From the NCBI GenBank assembly GCA_026008535.1, contig BRKX01000004.1:58536501-58600500 (forward strand): a stretch of DNA of 64,000 nt. The letters are read 5' to 3'. Shown one piece after another: positions 56,997-64,000 of this stretch (positions are counted from its first letter, which is position 1; each line of letters opens with the position of its first letter). Source of the DNA: Perilla frutescens (Eukaryota > Streptophyta > Magnoliopsida > Lamiales > Lamiaceae). The notes under the pieces were generated by a model. It did no database searches. It was given only the letters and a program-made list of their open reading frames with translations, and was not told where the DNA came from. The position numbers and the translations under genes were made by a program.

Positions 56997-58080
56997 CACA
57001 AGTTCTTATTTTATCGTATATTATCATCACTCTAGTCATCGTCTGATTATGGAAGATACATGTATTATGTTCTCCATTAATGTATCTTTGTAGGTGTAGA
57101 GATATGGGTGGAATTTGGTAGGGACGCGTATGTACGACGTTTAGCCAATTTTTTATGCGTAATTAGCAAATTATAGATATGTTAATAGCAAATCGGGAAT
57201 ACTTTTATGTGAAAATACGGTTTTTTTAAAATGGTTTCAATGTGCTTTACATGATACTGAGATGTTCGCAGACAATGGGCATTTCATATTTATTATAGAC
57301 GATAGATGTTTTTTGGATTTGGTTATGGAAGTTTTGAAGTTATTAAAAAAATAGTTAAAATGACATGAATTGTTGTGTGCAAAATAAGAATGTATTTTTT
57401 TCCACAAGTTATTACTCCATCGTATATTATTATCACGCCGGTTATCTTTTGATTATGGAAGATACATATATTATGTTATCGATTAATGTATCTTTGTAGG
57501 TGTATGGATATGGGCAGAATCTGTTAGGGATGCATATGTACGACTTTTAACAAATTTGTTATGTGTAATTAGCACATTATAGAGGTGTTAATAGCAAATC
57601 GGTAATATTTTTATGTGAAAATATGATTTTTTTTGTTTATGATTGGATAGTCTCTTTTTTTTTTTTAAATGATTTCAATGTGTTTTGCATGATATTGAGA
57701 TGTTCGTAGAGAATGAGCATTTCATATTTATTATAGACGATAGATGCTTTTCGTATTTGGTTGTCGAAGTTTTCAAGTTATTAAGAAAAGAAATAGTTAA
57801 AATGACATGAATTGTTGTGTGCAAAATAAGAATGTATTTTTTCCCACAAGTTCTTACTCCATCGTATATTATCATCACGTCGGTTATTGTCTGATTATGC
57901 AAGATACATGTATTATGTTATCCGTTAATATTTCTTTGTAGGTGTAGGGATATGGGCAGAATCTGTTAGGGACGCGCATGTACGATATTTAGCAAATTTG
58001 TTATATATGTGTAATCAGCACATTATAGACGTGTTAATAGTAAATCGGTAATATTTTTATGTGAAAATATGATTTGATTT
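56997..58080. repeat. Tandem repeat, about 2.5 copies of a 406-442 bp unit
   Basis: Units start at CACAAGTT near 56997, 57403 and 57845. Shared blocks include GATTATGGAAGATACATGTA, TATCTTTGTAGGTGTA, GTTAATAGCAAATCGG and TTCATATTTATTATAGACGA. The third unit is partial. Unit 2 is longer through a short insertion near 57628-57665. Confidence 0.85.
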
Positions 58081-59238
58081 TTTACGAAATAACATTATTT
58101 TTAAATAGCAGGAATTCAAAATAGTTGGTTTGTACAAATTGTAGTTGGTCTCGGAGTGACAGAACATGTTTATGTTAAATCAAAATAGTTATCAATTTAA
58201 TAACGTAAAGTGTTCAATATTAAAAAAAAAAAAAGAAAAAAACTCGAACACCATTTAATAAAAAATTTACTTGTCTTCGAAATCACCCTGATACTTGTTG
58301 ACATGCACGTTAGATATCTTATCTCTAAAATCTAAGAATCTTAAAATAAAACTTGATTAATGAAGTATTAAAAGATATAATTGACAAGAGGCTGTCACGT
58401 GCAGAAAAAAAAAATAGTATTTTTACATAACATTAATAACTATGAAATATGGCAACTTCGTGCAAGGAAGTGAGTGTGGCGTTTTTTCTTGTGGCGTTTT
58501 TACTTGACACTATAACTACAAGCCTCTCTCTCTCTTCATGAATTGATACATCCGCTCTCTACTCTCTAGTCTTTGCATTTTCAATTTCGAACTCGAATTG
58601 TCCCATATTCATCAAACCATACAGCCGTAATAATAATAAATGAGAATGTACTAATTAATTCTTATCCAACAGTATTATTAATATACAAATTTATGCATCC
58701 AACAACATGTTGGTTTGTACAAATTGTAGTTTTCCAGTGGTTAAGAAAAATCTAGTTAAAATCACATGAATAAATGTCAACAAAATACGAATATGTTTGT
58801 AGCAAAATATGCATATGTTTATAGCAACTTTTGTATTTATTTTTAGCAAATTCGTCATCCATTTTATTGTATGGTTTTTTTTTTAATTTTTTATTTATCC
58901 TATTTGTATATAACTTAATTGCATTTGTGGGGTTAGACTATATTTATCTAATATGATAATGTGTGCTTACACATAATTTGTTATTTGATAATATGATCTT
59001 GCATAACTTAGTTGATAATATGATTTTAAATATAATTCGTTATTTGCATTATCAAGACTAATTTGTTATCACGAGTACAATAGTTTGCTATCAATATTAT
59101 AATAATTGGCTATAACAAACTGAATAATGTACTGCGAACACAAAATAATTTACTTTAACAAATAATAATTCATTAAAAAAACTGTATATTTTACTACCAA
59201 CATCAAAATAATTTGCTAAAAACCGTTGAATTCTTAAT

Positions 59239-59452
59239 GCAATATGAGGAACACTTTGTTCAATTGGGACATTGCATTACGCAACACCATAGGATTCGTT
59301 CGATTTTTCAAATTTATATATTCATTCCTTGCACGCTTCTCATCCGCCTTCGATGCTGTTTTTCCATGTGGTGAATCTCTTTGACCGCAGTCAGCGACAT
59401 TCACATCATTCTATCTTTTTGACCTAAACTTGTGTGCGCAGTCCTCGTCATC
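59239..59452 (-). pseudogene. Gene-like fragment (last exon?) inside the element
   Basis: After an acceptor-like TTTGTGATTTAG the minus strand encodes about 70 residues with one internal stop, including A-H-K-F-R-S-K-R, K-A-D-E-K-R-A-R-N-E and R-N-A-M-S-Q-L-N-K-V-F, then a normal stop. The composition differs sharply from the arrays on both sides. The family is not recognised. Confidence 0.42.
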
Positions 59453-60129
59453 TAAATCACAAACACAATTGGCTAAACATAGCGTAATAATTTGTTATCT
59501 ACAAATGAATAATTTGCTAAAGAAATAGATAAACATGTACAAAAAGGCAACTTTGTTATAACGAACTGCACATTTTGCTAATTACAGCTGAATAATTAGC
59601 TAAAAACAGAAAAATAATTTGCTGAAGAGGAATATGAAAAATGCATACTTTACTATAACCAACTGCAAAATTTGATAAGCATAACTGAATAATTTGTTAA
59701 ATATTGAGGAATAACTTGCTAAAAAAAGAATATGAAAAATACATTTTTTGTTATAACCAGGTTCACGATTTGCTAATAATCACTAAGGACTAATTTGCTA
59801 TAAATAGAAGAATAATTTGCTATGACTAGAGGAATATGGAAAACATGCAATTTTGTTATAACCAACTACGCAATTTGCTAAGAACGGAGGGAAAAATTAC
59901 TATTAACAGAGGAATATTTTGATAAAAAAAAAAGAATATGAAAAGCATGCAACTTTGTTATAAACAACTGAACAATTTAATATACAAAGTGGGATAAATT
60001 GCTAGAAAAAGAGGAATTTGAAAAAATGTGTACTTTGTTATGAGCAACTGCACAATTTGGTAAACACATACGGATAAAATGCTATAAACAGATGCATAAT
60101 TTGCTATGAATTGAATGATTAAGAAACTA

Positions 60130-60245
60130 ACCATTCTGTAAATTTTCTTGTCTTCTCTTCCTATCTTGTCCTTCTGGCTGCTTCAATTTTGCCCCTCTCT
60201 GATATGCCCTTTTTAGTACGATTAGGTTTCTGATTACTACCTAAA
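60130..60245 (-). pseudogene. Second gene-like fragment inside the element
   Basis: The minus strand reads about 38 basic residues (N-R-T-K-K-G-I-S-E-R-G-K-I and later K-T-R-K-F) with one stop. It looks like another exon of the same source gene as 59239-59452, separated from it by a repeat array. This is tentative. Confidence 0.35.
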
Positions 60246-60984
60246 TATCGATGAACAGATATATGTAAAATACAATTATGTGATATAAACAGTGAAATAA
60301 CTTACTATCAATAGAGAAATTAATCCACATAATTATTAGCTACAAACACAACAAAAATTTACTATTAATAGATATCAATTTGATATAATCACATGAATAA
60401 CTTGCTACAAAATAGAGAAATTATTTGCTATAAAAAATGTCAATTTGCTATAATCAAAGAACAATTCGCTAAAAATATAGTACTATGAAAAATAAAATTT
60501 TGTTATAACCAGCTGCACGATTTGCTAAACACCAATGAATAATTTGCTATCAACAGAAGATTATTTTGCTGAAAAAATATGAATATGAGAAACATACAAT
60601 TTTGTTATAACCAACTGCATAATTTGTTAAATGTGGAGGTAAAAATTACTATCAACAAAAGAATATTTTACTAAAAAAAGATTTCATAACTTGCTACAAA
60701 ACAGAGAAATTATTTGCTATTAAAATATGCCAATTTGCTATAATCAATGAACAATTCCCTAAAAAATATAGGACTATGAAAAATAAAAATTTTGCTATAA
60801 CCAGCTACACGATTTGCTAATCACCAAAGAATAATTTGCTATCAATAAAAGATTAAGAAAAAAAATATGAATATGGGAAACATGCAATTTTGTTATAACC
60901 AACTGAACAATTTGCTAAACTCAGGGGTAAAAATTGCTAGAGAAAGAGGAATATGAAAAAAATGCATACTTTGTTCAAATTTCT

Positions 60985-61440
60985 AGATATCCAAATAGTA
61001 TACGAAAATGGCGAAAAATTTTGGGGGAAAATACCATAAGGTTTTCGTGAGACTCCTTTGCCCGTCATTGATGCCGCCCACAAATTCATCGTTCCACGTC
61101 GTTCTCTGGTGGTGTCGACCAAGCTGGAGTGGGGATCATAGTAGAAAGAGCGGAAATCCGGCGATGCAGAATGGTGAACTCGGTGTTTGCGGTGGGCGCG
61201 GTGGTGGAGGATGACCTTCGATGGGGTAGGCGGCTGACCAAAACACATCGGCGCGGTCGTCTCCTCGCTGAACTGAACATGCCAACGTGAAATCCGTTGA
61301 GGCATAACGGTGAAAGCGTGGGTTGAAATCTGACGCCGCCGGTGGTCACGGTGGTTTCTCGGTGATTTTGCCAGATCTGGAAGATTTTTCTTTGAGTAGG
61401 AGATTTGATGGTGGCATGAGTTTTGGGGTATTGTGGAAGA
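60985..61440 (-). other. GC-rich segment of the element, possible captured exon
   Basis: This stretch is distinctly GC-rich (GGCGCGGTCG, GTGGTCACGGTGG). Several minus-strand frames stay open (60937-61305 and 61086-61475) but overlap, so I cannot choose one. It could be the 5' exon of the source gene of the other two pieces. Confidence 0.35.
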
Positions 61441-61683
61441 TTTTCAATATTCATGTTAATTGACCCCTTTTTCACTCCTAGATATTAGGGATGTGTGATT
61501 ATGAGTGTGTTTTTTTTTACTGTTTTAACCTTATCAAATCTGAATTAATAAAATTCTAATCAAATATTGCATATAGGCCCCTAAATATTCCACCCAATCG
61601 TGGCCATCCAATTTTGTTTGATGAGTGGTCATAAATGGTTCCTAGTTCCTACACAGGGTATAGTTCTCATTTTAACCCACCCC

Positions 61684-62529
61684 TATATATATATATATAT
61701 ATATTGCATTTTCAGTTTTCTTGGGATCTTAATTTTTTCATGTATCCATTTCTTGATATGTATTTTTTTTTTGGAAGATTTTTTAATATCAAAATAAGAC
61801 ACTGTTGAATTTGTTGTGGAAAAAAAAATGGTGCAAATGAAAGATACAGTTTTAAGATTTCAGACTTCTTGCTTAAGTTTTTTTTCCTTCTTGTCTGCAA
61901 ACTTTTGTAACTATACAATACACACCTTGAAAAAGTAAATTACAATTAATCAACATTTTTTCCTGTAAATTCGGATATGCACGCGCGCGTGTACATATGA
62001 TATAATTATGCAAACTCAAAATAAGCATTATAAAGGCACCGGCATGTATGTAGATTAATACCACTATATATAATTATTAGTTATTGGTAAGGTTGCAGAA
62101 TTAGTTAAAGCGTTTTTATTTTTTATAATATGTTATCATGTATTGTTATTTATATTAAAATGATTATATAAAATTACAAGTTGAAACTTGATATTGCGAT
62201 TTAGTTTTGGTTAAATATATAAAAGGTCCAGAATCAATGTTAGGAAAACACAAAATAATTCAATGAACTTCTGGATTAATATTGGGAAACACAAAATAAC
62301 TCAGGTTTTTTTTTTCTTTTTTGAAAAACAAAAAAAAATCAGATTTTTAAGGAATCGAACCCCTATATGATTGAGGGATGATTACACTATTTTTAGCACG
62401 ACTAGAGACCACATAGCCCGAATTCTGCAAGACTTATAAGTATTGCCCCATTGACTTTATATGAGGTAATTTTTTTTTTTAAAAAAAAAACCTTCAAAAA
62501 TCTAAAATAAACAAATCATAATCTTCAGG
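61684..62529. other. AT-rich intergenic DNA
   Basis: No gene is supported. A (TA)n run begins the stretch. GGAATCGAACCCC at about 62352 resembles an inverted tRNA T-loop, but no tRNA can be folded around it. Confidence 0.5.
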
Positions 62530-62824
62530 CTTTGTTTGGTTTGAAGGATTAATTTAGTTTGGGGGGATTGTTAAAATTATCCTCCCATATCACCTGTTTG
62601 GTTTGAAGGATTGGAGCCCGGGATTGATGATGTGCCCGGGCTCCAATCACCCATTTACATGATTGTCCATCACCCCATTTTTGGGTGGATTAAATTCATC
62701 CTTTTCCATATATGCTTTAAAATTGCCAATATGACCTTATCAAAAATAAATTTCAGACAAATATGCCCTTGAATTTGTAGATATTTTCACTATCAATCAT
62801 TCAAAACAAAACACAGCTTGAAAA

Positions 62825-63120
62825 TTGGAGAACCCTTCTCCTTCCTGCGTGATGTCGAGCCCTAATAATTGGAGGTAAGATTTATGCTATAATCTCAAAT
62901 CTCTCTCTGCCCGTTCTTCATTTACTCTGCGATTCTCAAATCTCTTTCCTTCTCTACTCTTCATTGTTCTGCTGCTCTCAATTATTCCAAACAAAAGTTG
63001 TTGAAAATTGGAGAACCCTATCTCCATATATCTGCACTCAACGACGTGAAGCACAAAAAAATTAGAGGTAAGATTTCTGCCATACTCTCAAATCTCTCTT
63101 CGCCTCTACTCTTCTTGTGT
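62825..63120 (+). repeat. Direct repeat with two splice-donor-like sites
   Basis: The segment TTGGAGAACCCT...GGAGGTAAGATTTATGC...CTCAAATCTCTCT at about 62826-62920 recurs at about 63007-63100 as TTGGAGAACCCT...AGAGGTAAGATTTCTGC...CTCAAATCTCTCT. Each contains AGGTAAG, a strong donor, so a leader exon seems to have been duplicated. Confidence 0.6.
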
Positions 63121-63348
63121 GGTGGGTGATTGTTAAGTAATGTACAAGAATGAATCCTTTTCCGTTTGTTGCTTCGATTGAAAACAAATGTGGTGTATTT
63201 TTTGTGTAATTTTGATTTTTCCTTTCACGAATATACTACATTTGGCTTCTTTGCTGTTTAAAATAGCATTCATGTCTCTCTGCTCTGTCACACGCAATTC
63301 TTCTATTTACATGTGTGTGTATGTGTTGTGTTGTGCCAAATATTATGT

Positions 63349-64000
63349 TAGTGCGTGCGTTCGTCTTTAAGTGAGTTTATTATTAATCTGAGTAATATAA
63401 GATTCTTATTTTCTTGACATGTCAGAATTTTTATGGCACAAAGGGTATAAGATTTCAAGATTTTAAGCAAAAAGGCTGCTTTTTTTTTTTTTTTATCATC
63501 GGTCTTGTAGCCTGCAACATATTTCCAAAATAATTGATTAGCACTTGAATCAGCTGAAAGATCGATAACTTCCCTAGCCTCATTCATCACTGCAACATCT
63601 TCTTCCTCATCAGATGAGATGTGGATCACGTCACCAATTCACGTCTCCATAAATTTGATATGCGAATGCAAACATGGGATGTTTCTACAAAATTATATTG
63701 AATAGTGTTATCAAAATAAACAATGTAAAGAAAAAAGTATATATAATTTTTTGAAGAAAATTACTCTGATTATGGAGGCCCAAACTTGAGCGTCATAATG
63801 CATCCTGAGTCACAACATTGTAATAGATCCCAGTGTAGTTAAGCATATAACTAAACACAGTGTACCTCTTTTGAAGTTTTTTCATCTTACAGAAGCATTC
63901 AGTGTAGGAAAATGCTTGTTCGAATGAACTATTCACCTCGTTCATCGCATTTGTCACTACTTCAACATGATTTACACAAATGCGGAAATTTCCATTTCGA
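63349..64000 (-). pseudogene. Myb/SANT-like (transposon ORF) remnant, cut by the window edge
   Basis: Entering from the right edge, the minus strand reads about 70 residues including K-M-K-K-L-Q-K-R-Y-T-V-F-S-Y-M and T-G-I-Y-Y-N. After a frame change come Q-V-W-A-S-I-I and, further left, H-I-S-S-D-E-E-E-D-V-A. That order resembles the end of the Myb_DNA-bind_3 domain (K-K-L-K-x-R-Y ... V-W) and the tail of plant proteins tied to Harbinger transposons. Frameshifts make it a pseudogene. A poly-T run lies at 63479-63494. Confidence 0.45.

Larger units (their letters stand above)
58800..60960. repeat. TTTGCTA-rich repeat arrays
   Basis: Words such as AATTTGCTAT, ATAATTTGCTAA and TTTGTTATAACCAACTGCA recur dozens of times at short, irregular distances. 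Larger units can be seen, for example 60370-60640 against 60670-60920, which share ATTTGCTATAATCAA and AACCAGCTNCACGATTTGCTAA. The arrays are interrupted by the gene-like pieces at 59239-59452 and 60130-60245. Confidence 0.75.
56646..61683. mobile_element. Large (TA)n-flanked long-TIR element
   Basis: The left end after (TA)n reads GAGATCAAATGAGAACCAAT... TGTGTAGGAACTAGGAAC. The right end before (TA)n, reversed, reads AGGGGTGGGTTAAAATGAGAAC... TGTGTAGGAACTAGGAAC. The block CCTGTGTAGGAACTAGGAAC is identical at both ends and close to the ends at 13106-14309, so this is the same family or a relative. The 5.0-kb interior holds a tandem repeat (56997-58080), TTTGCTA-rich arrays and minus-strand gene-like pieces. 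No transposase is recognised. Confidence 0.68.
62530..64000. mobile_element. Probable PIF/Harbinger element, left part only
   Basis: The presumed left terminus GGCTTTGTTTGGTTTGAAGG resembles Harbinger ends (GGGCNTGTTTGGTT). A related copy, CTGTTTGGTTTGAAGGATTG, follows at 62598. GGAGCCCGGG and CCCGGGCTCC (62616 and 62632) form a short hairpin. A Myb/SANT-like remnant on the minus strand (63349-64000) fits the DNA-binding ORF of Harbinger elements. The right end is beyond the window, so this call is an inference. Confidence 0.42.

Noticed and set aside
62340..62420. tRNA-like sequence: GGAATCGAACCCC is an inverted T-loop motif
   Set aside because: On the minus strand a GGTTCGATTCC box is present, but no acceptor stem or anticodon arm can be formed and no A-box lies at the right distance. 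Possibly an old SINE, but unsupported.

Overview
This is a window of plant nuclear DNA. The genes carry spliceosomal introns, the gaps are AT-rich, and the interspersed DNA is of plant type: Ty1/copia, Athila-like Ty3/gypsy, an L1-type LINE, PIF/Harbinger, Mutator-like elements (MULEs), MITEs and a tRNA-derived SINE. Gene sequences and repeat style suggest a eudicot, possibly of the asterid/Lamiales type; that placement is an impression and was not tested. Four host genes are intact. All other coding signal belongs to transposons, most of them broken.

Layout. 1-438 is flanking repeat debris. 439-6560 is a decayed Ty1/copia element on the minus strand. 6825-7539 is a pile of SINE copies. 8049-15141 is AT-rich DNA with a Stowaway-like MITE, a Tourist-like element and several copies of a long-TIR family whose ends lie in (TA)n runs. 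18580-22286 is a PHT1 phosphate transporter gene (+) with a leader intron that has been hit by a SINE. 23650-25711 is a three-exon phosphoenolpyruvate carboxylase kinase (PPCK) gene (-). 27328-27753 is a long-TIR MITE. 29651-44165 is a three-level nest: a LINE inside a gypsy element inside a Harbinger remnant, each level with a target-site duplication. 45531-47628 is a seven-exon cytosolic malate dehydrogenase gene (-). 48164-52568 is a MULE with a 9-bp target duplication, captured gene fragments and a 1.4-kb inverted array. 53974-56315 is a Sas10/neuroguidin-family gene (+). 56646-61683 is a second large (TA)n-flanked element. 62530-64000 looks like the left part of a Harbinger-type element with a broken Myb/SANT-like gene.

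How the genes fit together. PHT1 and PPCK are convergent neighbours. Both carry the same perfect PHR1-type site, GAATATTC, just upstream of a TATA-like element, so they look like a phosphate-starvation pair: one takes up phosphate, the other activates PEP carboxylase, which supports organic-acid production. Malate dehydrogenase, about 20 kb away, acts on the next metabolite (oxaloacetate to malate). That link is metabolic and there is no sequence evidence that it is co-regulated. The neuroguidin-like gene (ribosome biogenesis) has a telo-box in its leader region.

Two unrelated retrotransposons have gag frames interrupted mainly by stops that look like CAA or CAG turned into TAA or TAG, as expected from cytosine deamination in silenced elements. 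Gene models were built by eye from splice signals, reading phase and family knowledge. No database search was made.
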